This document shows, in pieces, positions 10,494-21,765 of a DNA stretch of 64,000 bases (its first letter is position 1; each line of letters begins with the position of its first letter). The notes beneath the pieces are model-generated. The model was given only the letters and a program-made list of their open reading frames with translations, was not told where the DNA came from and ran no database searches. The stretch is from [Bacillus] selenitireducens MLS10 (GTDB lineage Bacteria; Bacillota; Bacilli; Bacillales; Salisediminibacteriaceae). The stretch covers positions 124,001 through 188,000 of the forward strand of contig NC_014219.1 in assembly GCF_000093085.1 (NCBI RefSeq), read 5' to 3'. The position numbers and the translations under genes were made by a program.

Positions 10494-12572
10494 ATGGCAA
10501 GAGAGTTCTCCTTAGAAAAGACTCGTAATATCGGGATTATGGCTCACATCGATGCTGGTAAGACGACAGCAACGGAGCGTATTCTTTTCTATTCAGGCCG
10601 TATCCATAAGATCGGTGAAACTCACGACGGCGGTTCACAAATGGACTGGATGGAGCAGGAGCAGGAGCGTGGAATCACGATTACCTCTGCTGCAACAACA
10701 GCTCAGTGGAACGAACACCGTATTAACATTATCGACACACCAGGGCACGTAGACTTCACAGTCGAAGTTGAACGTTCGCTCCGTGTACTCGATGGTGCTG
10801 TAGCTGTACTTGATGCCCAGTCCGGTGTTGAGCCACAGACAGAAACCGTTTGGCGTCAGGCGACGACTTACGGCGTGCCGCGTATCGTGTTCGTCAACAA
10901 GATGGACAAGCTCGGTGCAGACTTCATCTATTCACTCGGTACCCTTGAGGACCGACTTGGTGCGAACGCTGCGGCTGTTCAACTGCCAATCGGTGCTGAA
11001 GATGACTTCGAAGGGATTATTGACCTGATCAACATGCAGGCATACTTCTACCTCGATGATCTCGGAACACGCAGTGAAGCACGTGAAATTCCTGATGAGT
11101 ACAAGGATCAGGCTGAAGAATACCGTGACAAGCTCATGGAAAAAGTATCCGAATTCGATGAAGACTTCATGATGAAGTATCTCGAAGGGGAAGAAATCAC
11201 AACGGATGAACTAAAGCGCGCGATCCGTGCTGCGACAGTCAGCGTTGAATTCTACCCGGTCTTCTGCGGTTCCGCGTTCAAGAACAAAGGGGTTCAGCTC
11301 CTGCTTGACGGCGTGATCGACTACCTGCCGGCACCAACTGACGTTGCGGCTATCACAGGTATTGACCTCGATACTGAAGAAGAAGTTGTCCGTAAGCCAG
11401 GCGATAACGAGCCGTTCTCCGCCCTTGCATTTAAGGTCGCAACGGATCCGTTCGTCGGTAAACTGACATTCTTCCGTGTCTATTCCGGTATGGTTAATGC
11501 GGGTTCTTATGTTAAGAACTCAACCAAAGGTAAGCGTGAGCGCATGGGTCGTATCCTGCAGATGCACGCAAACCACCGTGAAGAAATCCCAACATGTTTC
11601 TCCGGCGATATCGCTGCGGGTGTTGGTTTGAAAGATACAGGAACAGGTGATACGCTCTGTGGAGAGAAAGAGAATATCATTCTTGAATCCATGGAATTCC
11701 CTGATCCGGTTATCTCCCTGTCTGTTGAGCCTAAATCAAAAGCAGACCAGGACAAAATGGGTATGGCACTTGCCAAACTCGCTGAAGAAGATCCGACGTT
11801 CAAGACGCACACAGATGATGAAACAGGCCAGACGATCATCGCAGGTATGGGTGAGCTTCACCTTGACATCATCGTTGACCGTATGCGCCGTGAATTCAAA
11901 GTGGACGCCAATGTCGGTGCTCCTCAGGTATCGTATCGTGAAACACTTCGTCAAGCAGCAAACTGTGAAGGGAAATTCGTTCGTCAGTCCGGTGGACGCG
12001 GTCAGTACGGTCACGTATGGATCGAGTTTATGCCGAATGACGAAGGTGCAGGCTTTGAATTCGTAGACAACATCGTTGGTGGTGTTGTTCCGCGTGAATA
12101 CATCGGTTCCGTTGAAGCCGGTGTCAAAGACGCACTCGATAACGGACTTCTCGCCGGTTACCCGCTTGTTGACGTGAAAGCGCGTCTTTATGACGGTTCT
12201 TACCACGATGTCGATTCCAACGAAATGGCCTTTAAGGTTGCAGCTTCCATGGCGCTTAAAGAAGCGAAGAAGAAGTGTAACCCGGTTCTCCTTGAGCCGA
12301 TCATGAAGGTCGAAGTTGTTATCCCTGAAGAGTATATGGGTGACATCATGGGTGACGTAACGTCACGCCGTGGACGTGTGGAAGGTATGGAAGCCCGCGG
12401 TAACGCTCAAATCGTAAAAGCGATGGTCCCACTTTCCGAGATGTTCGGTTACGCAACGTCCCTGCGTTCAAACACACAGGGTCGCGGTAACTACTCCATG
12501 CACTTCGACCACTATGAAGAAGTGCCAAAGAGCATCAGTGAAGAAATCATTAAGAAGCAGGGCGGCGAGTAA
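10494..12572 (+). CDS. fusA: Elongation factor G
   Basis: A 692-residue translocation GTPase. The P-loop ([13 protein letters not shown], about residues 17-29), switch [10 protein letters not shown] and the NKMDK specificity motif are intact, followed by domains II-V ending in a Lys-rich tail. AGGAAGGAGAAG lies just upstream of the ATG. It is preceded by the three-way junction and followed 123 bases later by tuf. Confidence 0.99.
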   Translation: MAREFSLEKTRNIGIMAHIDAGKTTATERILFYSGRIHKIGETHDGGSQMDWMEQEQERGITITSAATTAQWNEHRINIIDTPGHVDFTVEVERSLRVLDGAVAVLDAQSGVEPQTETVWRQATTYGVPRIVFVNKMDKLGADFIYSLGTLEDRLGANAAAVQLPIGAEDDFEGIIDLINMQAYFYLDDLGTRSEAREIPDEYKDQAEEYRDKLMEKVSEFDEDFMMKYLEGEEITTDELKRAIRAATVSVEFYPVFCGSAFKNKGVQLLLDGVIDYLPAPTDVAAITGIDLDTEEEVVRKPGDNEPFSALAFKVATDPFVGKLTFFRVYSGMVNAGSYVKNSTKGKRERMGRILQMHANHREEIPTCFSGDIAAGVGLKDTGTGDTLCGEKENIILESMEFPDPVISLSVEPKSKADQDKMGMALAKLAEEDPTFKTHTDDETGQTIIAGMGELHLDIIVDRMRREFKVDANVGAPQVSYRETLRQAANCEGKFVRQSGGRGQYGHVWIEFMPNDEGAGFEFVDNIVGGVVPREYIGSVEAGVKDALDNGLLAGYPLVDVKARLYDGSYHDVDSNEMAFKVAASMALKEAKKKCNPVLLEPIMKVEVVIPEEYMGDIMGDVTSRRGRVEGMEARGNAQIVKAMVPLSEMFGYATSLRSNTQGRGNYSMHFDHYEEVPKSISEEIIKKQGGE

Positions 12573-12608
12573 TAACGCTTGTTGCTCCGCAAAGAATTTT
12601 GTTGTAAG

Positions 12609-12649
12609 CTTGGAAAGGTGATTAAAGCGAACAGCCAAGTCATCTTTCC
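12609..12649 (+). promoter_or_regulatory. Hairpin with an alternative pairing in the fusA-tuf gap
   Basis: Bases 12612-12621 pair with 12640-12649 (ten pairs, one G-U). The overlapping CTTGG (12609-12613) can instead pair with CCAAG (12635-12639). The two forms are mutually exclusive, which would permit a switch, but no T run follows. Confidence 0.4.
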
Positions 12650-12695
12650 TGCAATTTAAAAAATAATTTTATGAAAAATAAGGAGGATTTCGATC

Positions 12696-13886
12696 ATGGG
12701 AAAAGAAAAATTTGATCGTTCCAAAACGCATGCTAACATCGGTACAATCGGACACGTTGACCACGGTAAAACTACCCTGACTGCAGCGATCTCCACTGTA
12801 CTTCACAAGAAATCAGGTAAAGGTTCCGCTATGGCGTATGACCAGATTGACGGCGCGCCGGAAGAGCGTGAGCGTGGAATCACAATCTCAACTGCACACG
12901 TTGAGTATGAAACAGACACTCGTCACTATGCACACGTTGACTGCCCAGGACACGCTGACTATGTTAAGAACATGATCACAGGTGCTGCACAGATGGACGG
13001 AGCTATCCTTGTTGTATCTGCAGCTGATGGCCCAATGCCACAGACTCGTGAGCACATCCTTCTTTCCCGTCAGGTTGGTGTACCTTACATCGTAGTATTC
13101 CTGAACAAAGTCGACATGGTTGACGACGAAGAGCTTCTTGAGCTCGTAGAAATGGAAGTACGCGACCTTCTTTCTGAGTACGACTTCCCGGGCGACGACA
13201 TTCCTGTAATCGCTGGTTCTGCTCTTAAAGCACTCGAAGGCGACGCTGACTACGAAGCGAAAATCTTCGAACTGATGGAAGCTGTTGACGCGTATATCCC
13301 AACACCAGAGCGCGACAAAGACAAGCCGTTCATGATGCCTGTTGAGGACGTATTCTCAATCACTGGCCGTGGTACTGTTGCAACTGGCCGTGTTGAGCGT
13401 GGACAGTTAAACGTTGGTGACGAAGTGGACATCATCGGTCTTGAAGACGAAACAAAGAAGACAACTGTAACAGGTGTTGAAATGTTCCGTAAGCTTCTTG
13501 ACTATGCTGAAGCTGGTGACAACATCGGTGCGCTTCTTCGTGGTGTAGGCCGCGACGACATCAACCGTGGTCAGGTACTTGCTAAGCCAGGTACAATCAC
13601 ACCGCACACGAAGTTCCAGGCTGAAGTATATGTTCTTTCAAAAGAAGAAGGTGGCCGTCACACGCCATTCTTCACAAACTACCGTCCGCAGTTCTACTTC
13701 CGTACAACTGACGTAACTGGAATCATTCACCTTCCAGACGGTGTTGAAATGGTAATGCCTGGTGATAACGTTGAAATGACAGTTGAACTCATCGCGCCAA
13801 TCGCGATCGAGGAAGGTACTAAGTTCTCTATCCGTGAGGGTGGACGTACTGTTGGTGCCGGCGTTGTTGCATCTATCACTGAGTAA
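12696..13886 (+). CDS. tuf: Elongation factor Tu
   Basis: A 396-residue GTPase that delivers aminoacyl-tRNA. GHVDHGKTT (P-loop), [12 protein letters not shown] (switch II) and NKVDM are intact, and domains II and III run to the [14 protein letters not shown] end. AAGGAGGAT is upstream of the ATG. Codon choice is strongly biased, as expected of one of the most expressed genes. A strong terminator follows, closing the str operon. Confidence 0.99.
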   Translation: MGKEKFDRSKTHANIGTIGHVDHGKTTLTAAISTVLHKKSGKGSAMAYDQIDGAPEERERGITISTAHVEYETDTRHYAHVDCPGHADYVKNMITGAAQMDGAILVVSAADGPMPQTREHILLSRQVGVPYIVVFLNKVDMVDDEELLELVEMEVRDLLSEYDFPGDDIPVIAGSALKALEGDADYEAKIFELMEAVDAYIPTPERDKDKPFMMPVEDVFSITGRGTVATGRVERGQLNVGDEVDIIGLEDETKKTTVTGVEMFRKLLDYAEAGDNIGALLRGVGRDDINRGQVLAKPGTITPHTKFQAEVYVLSKEEGGRHTPFFTNYRPQFYFRTTDVTGIIHLPDGVEMVMPGDNVEMTVELIAPIAIEEGTKFSIREGGRTVGAGVVASITE

Positions 13887-13899
13887 TAACAGTTAATCG

Positions 13900-13932
13900 A
13901 ACCGGACAGGTTTCCCTGTCCGGTTTTCTTTT
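13900..13932 (+). terminator. Intrinsic terminator after tuf
   Basis: A stem of at least 10 bp (13901-13910 with 13915-13924, loop TTTC) is followed by a T-rich tail. Confidence 0.92.
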
Positions 13933-14027
13933 TGTGGTTTAGGAATGTTTATCTTCGTTAAAGGATGATCGTATACGTGCAGTCAAGGCTTTCTCGATAA
14001 AGTCCCTGCAGTTCAGGAGTTGATACC

Positions 14028-14849
14028 ATGGGAATCCATGACTATTACAAACAGGCAGGCAGGGCTTACTTTTATCTTGCAGCAGTATCCGGGCTCTTGT
14101 TTGTCGTGTTTTTTCTATTATATTTTGTTTTGGATCAGGGACCGCTCGCGGGCCTCGATGGGCTCATTTTACTGGGTGTCATGGCGGTTGGTTTTCTGAT
14201 CACCGGATTTGTCAAACGGAACCGCTCTGTGACGCCGTATCCGAAAGGGGCAGTCGCTGACTCAGATCATGACCTGCACTCTGTCAGCCGCGTGGTCATT
14301 GCCCCTCTTGTTCATCTACTGCGGGAGTATCAGATCTTTTCTCTCGACGGGAAGAAGATTGCGGAAGTGCGGGACGTGGTCACAGGCTGGAGGCGCTACC
14401 GCTCGTTTATCCTCGAACTCATGGGGATCCGTATGTTTTTTCCGAAGACGATGGAGGTGGCAACGGAGGACGGGGTGATTTACCGTCTGGAGAAATACGG
14501 AGGATTCCACGAAGTGTACGAGCTTTATACAATAGAAGGAACGCAGATCGCCAGCTTCAGAATGAATGTGTGGAATCCGTTCAGAACCTACGCCACGATC
14601 CATGACCGGGATGGAAAACAGATCGGAGAAAACGATGGCGGGCTCAGCGGTCAGCGGTTCATCGTCAAAGATCAAGAAGGGAATCGCCTTGTGGAACTGA
14701 AGCATCAGGGTATTCCAATGGAAGCACTCGAACTGTTTTCAGGGGTGAACGGGGATCTTGTGGATATCAGTCAGGACCGGATTGACGAAGAGCTGCGTCC
14801 TGTTTTTATCATGGCCCCGATCCTTGTTAAACTGCATTTTCGCAAATAA
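14028..14849 (+). CDS. Membrane protein with probable tubby C-terminal-like domain
   Basis: A 273-residue protein. Two hydrophobic segments at about residues 15-36 and 44-61 are followed by a basic KRNR and a soluble part of about 200 residues rich in beta-strand-like repeats (such as YELYTIEGTQIASFRMN and IHDRDGKQIGEN). That pattern resembles the LURP-one/tubby-like fold of Bacillus proteins; the match is from memory and only moderately certain. The function is unknown. The gene stands between the tuf terminator and the rpsJ promoter, where B. subtilis carries ybaC, so it is a local insertion in a normally conserved block. No terminator is seen after it. Confidence 0.6.
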   Translation: MGIHDYYKQAGRAYFYLAAVSGLLFVVFFLLYFVLDQGPLAGLDGLILLGVMAVGFLITGFVKRNRSVTPYPKGAVADSDHDLHSVSRVVIAPLVHLLREYQIFSLDGKKIAEVRDVVTGWRRYRSFILELMGIRMFFPKTMEVATEDGVIYRLEKYGGFHEVYELYTIEGTQIASFRMNVWNPFRTYATIHDRDGKQIGENDGGLSGQRFIVKDQEGNRLVELKHQGIPMEALELFSGVNGDLVDISQDRIDEELRPVFIMAPILVKLHFRK

Positions 14850-14881
14850 AAGCAGAAGCGTAAAACGATTTTAAAAAAGAC

Positions 14882-14910
14882 TTGAAAACAAATGTGACAG
14901 TCTGTATAAT
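14882..14910 (+). promoter_or_regulatory. SigA promoter P1 of the S10 operon
   Basis: TTGAAA (14882-14887), a 17-base spacer and a perfect TATAAT (14905-14910). This gives a leader of about 200 nt before rpsJ. Confidence 0.85.
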
Positions 14911-14946
14911 AAATCAAGTATGACCGGTTAAATGCGTAAAAACGTC

Positions 14947-14975
14947 TTGCGTACGTTACGCAATTCGTGTATACT
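14947..14975 (+). promoter_or_regulatory. Possible second promoter P2 of the S10 operon
   Basis: TTGCGT (14947-14952), a 17-base spacer and TATACT (14970-14975). It overlaps an inverted repeat (GCGTAA 14934-14939 with TTACGC 14956-14961), so that segment may act as DNA or as leader RNA. Confidence 0.45.
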
Positions 14976-15021
14976 GTTTAATGTTGGTCACTTGACAGGC
15001 ATTGATCCGAAAGGTTGCTGA

Positions 15022-15423
<402 letters not shown>

Positions 15424-15468
15424 GTCATGATAAAAAAACAATTATTTATTTTACAGGAGGTGTGACTC

Positions 15469-16095
15469 ATGACCAAAGGAATCTTAGGAAAGAAATTAGG
15501 TATGACCCAGATTTTCTCTGAGAATGGTGAGCAGGTACCGGTAACGGTAATCGAAGCTTCCCCAAACGTTGTTCTTCAGAAGAAGACAGCTGAAGGCGAA
15601 GGCTACGAAGCGATCCAGATCGGCTATGACGACAAGAAAGCCAACCGTCAGAACAGCCCGGAGAAAGGTCATGCAGAAAAAGCGAAGACCGCTCCTAAGC
15701 GCTTCGTAAAGGAAATCCGTGATGTGAACACAGCGGATTATGAAATTGGTCAGGAGATCAAGGTAGATATTTTTGCGGAGGGAGACGCCATTGACGTCAC
15801 CGGAACATCGAAGGGTAAAGGTTTCCAGGGTGCCATTAAGCGCCACAACCAGTCCCGCGGACCGATGTCCCACGGTTCCCGTTATCACCGTCGTCCAGGT
15901 TCCATGGGTCCTGTTGACCCGAACCACGTACGACCAGGTAAGCTCCTTCCAGGACAAATGGGCGGAGAAACTGTAACCATTCAAAACCTTGAAGTTGTCA
16001 AAGTGGATACTGAACGAAACGTAATTCTCGTTAAAGGTAATGTACCGGGTGCGAGAAAGAGCTTCGTCACGATCACTTCAGCAACGAAAGCATAA
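15469..16095 (+). CDS. rplC: 50S ribosomal protein L3
   Basis: A 208-residue protein that nucleates 50S assembly and reaches the peptidyl transferase centre. It begins with the typical [14 protein letters not shown], and the central loop ([12 protein letters not shown]) that approaches the catalytic site is present. AGGAGGTG stands before the ATG. Second gene in the operon, 45 bases after rpsJ. Confidence 0.98.
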   Translation: MTKGILGKKLGMTQIFSENGEQVPVTVIEASPNVVLQKKTAEGEGYEAIQIGYDDKKANRQNSPEKGHAEKAKTAPKRFVKEIRDVNTADYEIGQEIKVDIFAEGDAIDVTGTSKGKGFQGAIKRHNQSRGPMSHGSRYHRRPGSMGPVDPNHVRPGKLLPGQMGGETVTIQNLEVVKVDTERNVILVKGNVPGARKSFVTITSATKA

Positions 16096-16122
16096 TAATT
16101 TAACAAGAAAGGAGGAGCCCAG

Positions 16123-16746
16123 ATGCCTAAAGTTAATTTGTATAACCAGACTGGCTCACAAGCAGGCGACATCGAACTGAACGATGCCGTTTTCGGAATT
16201 GAACCAAACGAAAGTGTTGTATATGATGCAATCATCATGCAGCAAGCATCAATGAGACAAGGTACACACGCCGTTAAAGGACGTTCAGACGTTCGCGGTG
16301 GTGGACGAAAGCCTTGGCGTCAAAAAGGAACAGGCCGTGCCCGTCACGGTACGAACCGTTCCCCAATTTGGGTAGGCGGTGGTGTTGTATTCGGACCGAC
16401 ACCGAGAAGCTATGCCTACAACATGCCAAAGAAACAGCGCCGGTTGGCTCTGAAGTCCGCTCTTTCTTCCAAAGTGAACGAAGACGCGATCTACGTCATG
16501 GAAGGACTGAGCTTCGACGCTCCAAAGACAAAAGAAATGAAGAAAGTACTTGAAGCATTATCAGCAGGCAAGAAAGTGCTTGTTGTCACTGCAGACTACG
16601 AAGACAACGTAGCTCTTTCAGCTCGCAACCTGCCTAATGTGAAATTCGTTACTGCTGAAGGTGTTAATGTTCTTGATCTCGTCAACTTCGAGAGCCTGGT
16701 CATTACACAGGATGCTGTTAAACAGGTAGAGGAGGTGCTTGCATAA
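16123..16746 (+). CDS. rplD: 50S ribosomal protein L4
   Basis: A 207-residue protein whose long loop ([16 protein letters not shown], about residues 62-77) lines the exit tunnel. L4 represses the S10 operon in E. coli; nothing here proves the same role. AAGGAGG precedes the ATG. The TAA stop overlaps the rplW ATG by one base, indicating translational coupling. Confidence 0.98.
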   Translation: MPKVNLYNQTGSQAGDIELNDAVFGIEPNESVVYDAIIMQQASMRQGTHAVKGRSDVRGGGRKPWRQKGTGRARHGTNRSPIWVGGGVVFGPTPRSYAYNMPKKQRRLALKSALSSKVNEDAIYVMEGLSFDAPKTKEMKKVLEALSAGKKVLVVTADYEDNVALSARNLPNVKFVTAEGVNVLDLVNFESLVITQDAVKQVEEVLA

Positions 16747-17036
16747 TGGCAACAGCCCGTGACATCATTAAGCGCCCGATTATCACCGAACGATCTGCGG
16801 ATCTGATGGTGGACAAGAAGTACACATTCGAAGTGAACCCGCGTGCCAACAAGGTACAAATCCGCAATGCGGTTGAGGAAATCTTCGGCGTGACTGTAAC
16901 CAATGTCAACACAATGAACTACAAAGGAAAATTCAAGCGTTTCGGCCGTTACTCAGGCTATACACGCAAGCGCAAAAAAGCCATTGTTGAATTATCCGCT
17001 GACAGCAAAGAACTCGAGTTCTTTGAAGGCGTATAA
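16746..17036 (+). CDS. rplW: 50S ribosomal protein L23
   Basis: A 96-residue protein at the exit of the tunnel, docking site for trigger factor and SRP. The start [13 protein letters not shown] and the [16 protein letters not shown] tail are typical. Its start overlaps the rplD stop, and its ribosome binding site (GAGGAGGTG) lies inside rplD. Confidence 0.98.
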   Translation: MATARDIIKRPIITERSADLMVDKKYTFEVNPRANKVQIRNAVEEIFGVTVTNVNTMNYKGKFKRFGRYSGYTRKRKKAIVELSADSKELEFFEGV

Positions 17037-17066
17037 AACCAATAACCAAAGAAGGAGGGAAAACTG

Positions 17067-17897
17067 ATGGCAATTAAAAAGTATAAACCGACCACAAACG
17101 GTCGCCGTGGGATGTCGGTCCTTGATTTCCAGGAAATCACGACAGACAAGCCGGAGAAGTCGCTTTTAGCACCGATCCACAAGCGCGGCGGTCGTAACAA
17201 CCAGGGTAAGCTGACTGTTCGTCACCAGGGTGGTGGACACAAGCGTCAGTACCGTGTTATTGACTTCAAACGTGACAAAGATGGAATTCCAGGCCGCGTT
17301 GCCACGATCGAATACGATCCGAACCGGACTGCGAATATCGCCCTCATCAACTATGCAGATGGTGAGAAGCGCTACATCCTTGCAGCGAAAAACATGAAAG
17401 TCGGACAGGAAATCATGTCCGGTAAAGATGCCGACATCAAAATGGGTAACGCTCTTCAACTGAAAGACATCCCGGTCGGTACCATCATTCACAACATCGA
17501 GCTTCGTCCAGGAAAAGGCGGACAGCTTGTACGATCTGCAGGTGCTGATGCACAGGTCCTTGGTAAAGAGGGCAACTACGTACTCGTAAGGCTCCGTTCC
17601 GGCGAAACCCGCCTGATCCTTGCCACTTGCCGCGCTACAATCGGACAGGTTGGAAACATCGAACACGAACTCGTTACCATTGGTAAAGCAGGACGTTCAC
17701 GCTGGTTAGGCAAGCGCCCAACTGTACGCGGTTCTGTTATGAACCCGAACGATCACCCACACGGTGGTGGTGAAGGTCGCGCACCAATCGGACGTAAATC
17801 ACCAATGTCACCATGGGGTAAACCGACCCTTGGTTACAAGACACGTTCAAAGAATAAAGAATCGAACAAATATATTGTACGTCGTCGCAAAAAATAA
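17067..17897 (+). CDS. rplB: 50S ribosomal protein L2
   Basis: A 276-residue core protein required for subunit joining and peptidyl transfer. The conserved [14 protein letters not shown] region near residues 231-245 includes the histidine-containing motif [21 protein letters not shown] precedes the ATG. A perfect hairpin follows before rpsS. Confidence 0.98.
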   Translation: MAIKKYKPTTNGRRGMSVLDFQEITTDKPEKSLLAPIHKRGGRNNQGKLTVRHQGGGHKRQYRVIDFKRDKDGIPGRVATIEYDPNRTANIALINYADGEKRYILAAKNMKVGQEIMSGKDADIKMGNALQLKDIPVGTIIHNIELRPGKGGQLVRSAGADAQVLGKEGNYVLVRLRSGETRLILATCRATIGQVGNIEHELVTIGKAGRSRWLGKRPTVRGSVMNPNDHPHGGGEGRAPIGRKSPMSPWGKPTLGYKTRSKNKESNKYIVRRRKK

Positions 17898-17900
17898 CGG

Positions 17901-17939
17901 GATTGACCTACGGTCCAGTAATCGGACCGTAGCGCAATC
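17901..17939 (+). promoter_or_regulatory. Structured RNA hairpin between rplB and rpsS
   Basis: A perfect 9-bp stem (17908-17916 with 17924-17932, 7-nt loop) is stacked on a 5-bp stem (17901-17905 with 17935-17939) across a 2x2 internal loop. It lies just ahead of the rpsS ribosome binding site and lacks a T run, so translational control or RNA processing is more likely than termination. Confidence 0.55.
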
Positions 17940-17957
17940 GCGAAGGGAGGTACTACG

Positions 17958-18236
17958 ATGGGTCGTAGCTTGAAAAAAGGACCTTTTGTCGATGAGCATC
18001 TCATGAAAAAGGTGGAAGCTCAGAGTGAGAACAATGATAAGAAAGTGATCAAGACCTGGTCACGCCGTTCAACGATTTTCCCACAATTCATCGGACACAC
18101 AATCGCCGTTTATGACGGACGAAAGCACGTGCCGGTTTACGTTCAGGAAGATATGGTTGGTCACAAGCTCGGAGAATTTGCGCCTACCCGAACATACAAA
18201 GGCCATGCATCCGACGATAGAAAAACTAAACGCTAA
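17958..18236 (+). CDS. rpsS: 30S ribosomal protein S19
   Basis: A 92-residue head protein in contact with S13 and A-site t[17 protein letters not shown] at the start and [16 protein letters not shown] near the end are diagnostic. GGGAGGT lies upstream of the ATG, immediately after the hairpin described above. Confidence 0.98.
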   Translation: MGRSLKKGPFVDEHLMKKVEAQSENNDKKVIKTWSRRSTIFPQFIGHTIAVYDGRKHVPVYVQEDMVGHKLGEFAPTRTYKGHASDDRKTKR

Positions 18237-18258
18237 TTAAAGAGGGGAGGTACTATTC

Positions 18259-18600
18259 ATGGAAGCAAAAGCAGTTGCAAAACAAGTGCGTATTGCTCCT
18301 CGAAAAGTTCGCCTGGTCATTGATTTGATCCGTGGCAAAGAGGTTGGTGAAGCCATCTCCATCCTGAACCACACACCGAAGAAAGCATCTCCGGTTGTCG
18401 AGAAGCTTCTGAATTCCGCCATTGCGAACGCAGAGCACAATTATGAAATGGAACCTGACAATCTCGTTGTCAGTCAAGCATTTGTAGATGAAGGTGTTAC
18501 ACTCAAGCGTTTCCGTCCACGTGCACAGGGACGTGCGAGCCGAATCAACAAACGTACGAGCCATATTACGCTCGTTCTTACAGAAAAGAAGGAGGGATAA
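18259..18600 (+). CDS. rplV: 50S ribosomal protein L22
   Basis: A 113-residue protein with the tunnel-lining beta-hairpin near [20 protein letters not shown], the usual site of macrolide-resistance changes; no insertion or deletion is apparent. GGGGAGGT stands before the ATG, and the stop is two bases before the rpsC GTG. Confidence 0.98.
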   Translation: MEAKAVAKQVRIAPRKVRLVIDLIRGKEVGEAISILNHTPKKASPVVEKLLNSAIANAEHNYEMEPDNLVVSQAFVDEGVTLKRFRPRAQGRASRINKRTSHITLVLTEKKEG

Positions 18601-18602
18601 GC

Positions 18603-19262
18603 GTGGGTCAGAAAATTAATCCTAACGGACTTCGTGTTGGCGTCATCAAAGGCTGGGAGTCAAAATGGTACGCCGGCAAAGATTATGCAGACCTGCTTCA
18701 CGAAGACATTCGTATTCGTGAATTCTTGGAAAATCGCTTAACTGAAGCTTCGGTTTCCACAATCGAAATTGAACGTGCTGCGAATCGCGTCAACGTCACG
18801 ATCTTCACTGCCAAGCCAGGAATGGTGATCGGTAAGGGTGGTTCTGAAGTTGAGGCGCTCCGTAAAGCACTCAATGACATGACTGGAAAGCGAGTTCACA
18901 TCAACATTAATGAAATCAAACGACCGGATCTTGATTCCAAGCTGGTTGCAGAAAATATCGCCCGTCAACTGGAAAACCGTATTTCATTCCGTCGTGCAAT
19001 GAAACAGACGATCCAGAGAACTATGCGTTCAGGCGCGAAGGGTATCCGTACACAGGTATCCGGACGTCTTGGTGGAGCGGACATCGCTCGTTCTGAATCA
19101 TACAGTGAAGGCACTGTACCTTTGCACACACTACGTGCAGATATCGACTACGGCACTGCAGAAGCAGATACAACGTACGGTAAGCTCGGTATTAAAGTGT
19201 GGATCTACAAAGGTGAAGTCCTTCCGACGAAAGGAACGAAACAAGAGGAAGGAGGAAACTGA
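18603..19262 (+). CDS. rpsC: 30S ribosomal protein S3
   Basis: A 219-residue mRNA-entry protein. [17 protein letters not shown] starts it, the KH domain GXXG loop is visible as VIGKGGSEV (about residues 77-85), and the C-terminal domain ends in a Lys/Glu-rich tail. GTG start with AAGGAGGG just upstream, inside the end of rplV. Confidence 0.98.
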   Translation: MGQKINPNGLRVGVIKGWESKWYAGKDYADLLHEDIRIREFLENRLTEASVSTIEIERAANRVNVTIFTAKPGMVIGKGGSEVEALRKALNDMTGKRVHININEIKRPDLDSKLVAENIARQLENRISFRRAMKQTIQRTMRSGAKGIRTQVSGRLGGADIARSESYSEGTVPLHTLRADIDYGTAEADTTYGKLGIKVWIYKGEVLPTKGTKQEEGGN

Positions 19263-19264
19263 TC

Positions 19265-19699
19265 ATGCTAATGCCTAAACGTGTTAAATTCCGTCGAGAG
19301 CACCGCGGTAAGATGCGCGGACGTGCGAAAGGCGGGAAAGAGATAGCTTTTGGTGAATACGGTTTGCAGGCACTTGAAGCAAGCTGGATCACAAACCGCC
19401 AGATCGAGTCTGCGCGTATCGCAATGACCCGTTACATGAAACGTGGCGGTAAAGTATGGATTAAGATCTTCCCAGACAAGCCATATACATCTAAACCTCT
19501 AGAGGTTCGAATGGGTTCCGGTAAGGGTGCACCTGAAGGATGGGTGGCTGTTGTCAAGCCAGGGAAAATCATGTTTGAAATCGCCGGGGTATCTGAAGAA
19601 GTCGCGCGCGAAGCGCTCCGTCTTGCTTCACACAAGCTGCCGGTCAGAACAAAATTTGTAAAACGCGAAGAAGTGGGTGGTGACGCAAATGAAAGCTAA
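19265..19699 (+). CDS. rplP: 50S ribosomal protein L16
   Basis: A 144-residue protein near the A-site and peptidyl transferase centre. It begins [20 protein letters not shown] as in Bacillus, which fixes the first of two possible ATGs. The conserved [18 protein letters not shown] loop is intact. It overlaps the start of rpmC by 11 bases. Confidence 0.98.
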   Translation: MLMPKRVKFRREHRGKMRGRAKGGKEIAFGEYGLQALEASWITNRQIESARIAMTRYMKRGGKVWIKIFPDKPYTSKPLEVRMGSGKGAPEGWVAVVKPGKIMFEIAGVSEEVAREALRLASHKLPVRTKFVKREEVGGDANES

Positions 19700-19892
19700 T
19701 GATATCCGCAACCTTACCACTGCCGAAATCGAGCAAAAGTCGAAGTCTCTTAAAGAAGAGCTTTTCAACCTTCGCTTTCAGCTTGCAACTGGACAGTTGG
19801 ACAATCCAGCCCGCATTCGTGAAGTGAAACGATCGATTGCCCGTGCAAAGACAGTCTTACGTGAACGAGAACTAGGAATCACGAACGAATAG
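19689..19892 (+). CDS. rpmC: 50S ribosomal protein L29
   Basis: A 67-residue two-helix protein near the tunnel exit. ATG 19689 ([10 protein letters not shown]) is preferred over the upstream GTG at 19677, since the GTGGGTGG sequence just before it can serve as ribosome binding site and the protein then matches Bacillus L29. The coding start lies inside the end of rplP. Confidence 0.96.
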   Translation: MKANDIRNLTTAEIEQKSKSLKEELFNLRFQLATGQLDNPARIREVKRSIARAKTVLRERELGITNE

Positions 19893-19913
19893 TCCTGAGA
19901 GGAGGTTTGCACC

Positions 19914-20174
19914 GTGGAAAGAAATAACCGCAAGTCCTACGTTGGACGAGTAACATCTGACAAGATGGACAAGACGATTACCGTTGTGGTGGAAACATAC
20001 AAAATGCACCCACTCTACGGCAAGCGTGTCCGATACTCAAAGAAGTTGAAGGCGCATGATGAAAACAATACAGCGAAAAAGAACGACGTGGTCCGCATCA
20101 TGGAAACAAAGCCGTTGTCAAAAGACAAGCGTTTCCGTCTCGTGGAAGTCTTAGAAGAAGCTGTGATCGTATAA
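19914..20174 (+). CDS. rpsQ: 30S ribosomal protein S17
   Basis: An 86-residue OB-fold primary rRNA-binding protein. [19 protein letters not shown] is characteristic. GTG start, with GAGAGGAGG eight bases upstream. It lies in normal order between rpmC and rplN. Confidence 0.97.
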   Translation: MERNNRKSYVGRVTSDKMDKTITVVVETYKMHPLYGKRVRYSKKLKAHDENNTAKKNDVVRIMETKPLSKDKRFRLVEVLEEAVIV

Positions 20175-20213
20175 CCCAGGAATGTTTTTACCTGAAGGGA
20201 GGTAAAGGAGTCT

Positions 20214-20582
20214 ATGATTCAACAGGAAAGCCGTTTAAAAGTAGCAGACAACTCAGGTGCGCGTGAAGTACAGTGCATTAAGGTACTCGGAGGAACTGGA
20301 CGAAAGACTGCCAACATTGGTGACGTAATCGTCTGTTCAGTAAAACAAGCAACACCTGGTGGCGTTGTCAAGAAGGGTGAAGTTGTACGTGCGGTAATCG
20401 TACGTTCAAAGAGCGGTATGCGCCGTAAAGACGGTTCTTACATCCGTTTTGACGAAAACGCTGCTGTCATTGTACGTCCTGACAAAGGACCTCGAGGAAC
20501 TCGTATTTTCGGACCGGTTGCACGTGAACTTCGTGATAACCAGTTTATGAAGATCGTTTCACTAGCTCCTGAAGTACTTTAA
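20214..20582 (+). CDS. rplN: 50S ribosomal protein L14
   Basis: A 122-residue protein at the subunit interface and the docking site for the silencing factor Rsf[20 protein letters not shown] at the start and the [18 protein letters not shown] core are conserved. AGGGAGG precedes the ATG. Confidence 0.98.
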   Translation: MIQQESRLKVADNSGAREVQCIKVLGGTGRKTANIGDVIVCSVKQATPGGVVKKGEVVRAVIVRSKSGMRRKDGSYIRFDENAAVIVRPDKGPRGTRIFGPVARELRDNQFMKIVSLAPEVL

Positions 20583-20622
20583 TAGATCGGAAATATACGT
20601 GTGAATAAGAGGAGGTGCCCTC

Positions 20623-20949
20623 ATGAAACAACCGACATTGCATGTCAAAAAAGGAGACAACGTTAAAGTCATCTCCGGTAAAGACAAAGGCAAAGAAGGT
20701 AAAATCCTTGAAGCATATCCAAGCCAGTCCCGTGTACTGGTTGAAGGAGTCAATATGGTTAAGAAGCATGCCAAACCGTCCCAGGCGAATCCGCAAGGCG
20801 GAATCCTGACGCAGGAAGCTGCTATTCACGTCTCAAACGTGATGCCTATCGACCCGAAAACAGGTGAACCGACCCGAGTTGGATACAAGGAAGAGAATGG
20901 TAAGAAAGTAAGAATCGCAAAGAAATCCGGCGAATCCCTCGATAACTGA
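20623..20949 (+). CDS. rplX: 50S ribosomal protein L24
   Basis: A 108-residue KOW-domain protein that initiates 50S assembly. The [21 protein letters not shown] motif is at residues 8-25. GAGGAGGTG lies upstream of the ATG. Confidence 0.97.
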   Translation: MKQPTLHVKKGDNVKVISGKDKGKEGKILEAYPSQSRVLVEGVNMVKKHAKPSQANPQGGILTQEAAIHVSNVMPIDPKTGEPTRVGYKEENGKKVRIAKKSGESLDN

Positions 20950-20980
20950 TTCCCGGTGGCCGAAAGGAGGTAGACACTCA

Positions 20981-21520
20981 ATGAGTCGTTTAAAAGAAAA
21001 GTTTAATACGGAGATTACTCCGTCATTGAAAGAAAAGTTCAACTATTCTTCTGTTATGGAAGTTCCACGTGTGGATAAAATCGTAGTGAACATGGGTGTG
21101 GGCGATGCTGTCCAGAACTCAAAAGTACTCGACAAAGCGGTTGAAGAACTTGCACAGATCACAGGTCAGAAGCCTTTGATTACAAAAGCAAAGAAATCCA
21201 TCGCTGGATTCAAGCTTCGTGAAGGTATGCCGATCGGTGCCAAGGTTACATTGCGCGGTGAGCGTATGTATGACTTCCTCGACAAGCTGATCGCAGTCTC
21301 CCTGCCGCGTGTTCGTGACTTCCGCGGTGTTTCTAAGAAAGCATTTGATGGACGTGGGAACTACACGATGGGCGTAAAAGAACAGCTGATTTTCCCTGAA
21401 ATCAACTATGATGACGTCGATCAGGTTCGTGGAATGGATATCGTGATTGTTACGACAGCTGACAGTGACGAAGAAGCGCGTGAACTTCTCACTCAGATGG
21501 GCATGCCATTTCAAAAATAA
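20981..21520 (+). CDS. rplE: 50S ribosomal protein L5
   Basis: A 179-residue 5S rRNA-binding protein of the central protuberance. The conserved [18 protein letters not shown] and the [20 protein letters not shown] segment are present. AAAGGAGGT precedes the ATG. Confidence 0.98.
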   Translation: MSRLKEKFNTEITPSLKEKFNYSSVMEVPRVDKIVVNMGVGDAVQNSKVLDKAVEELAQITGQKPLITKAKKSIAGFKLREGMPIGAKVTLRGERMYDFLDKLIAVSLPRVRDFRGVSKKAFDGRGNYTMGVKEQLIFPEINYDDVDQVRGMDIVIVTTADSDEEARELLTQMGMPFQK

Positions 21521-21736
<216 letters not shown>

Positions 21737-21765
21737 TTCCGTTTAATGGAAGGAGGTAAAATACG

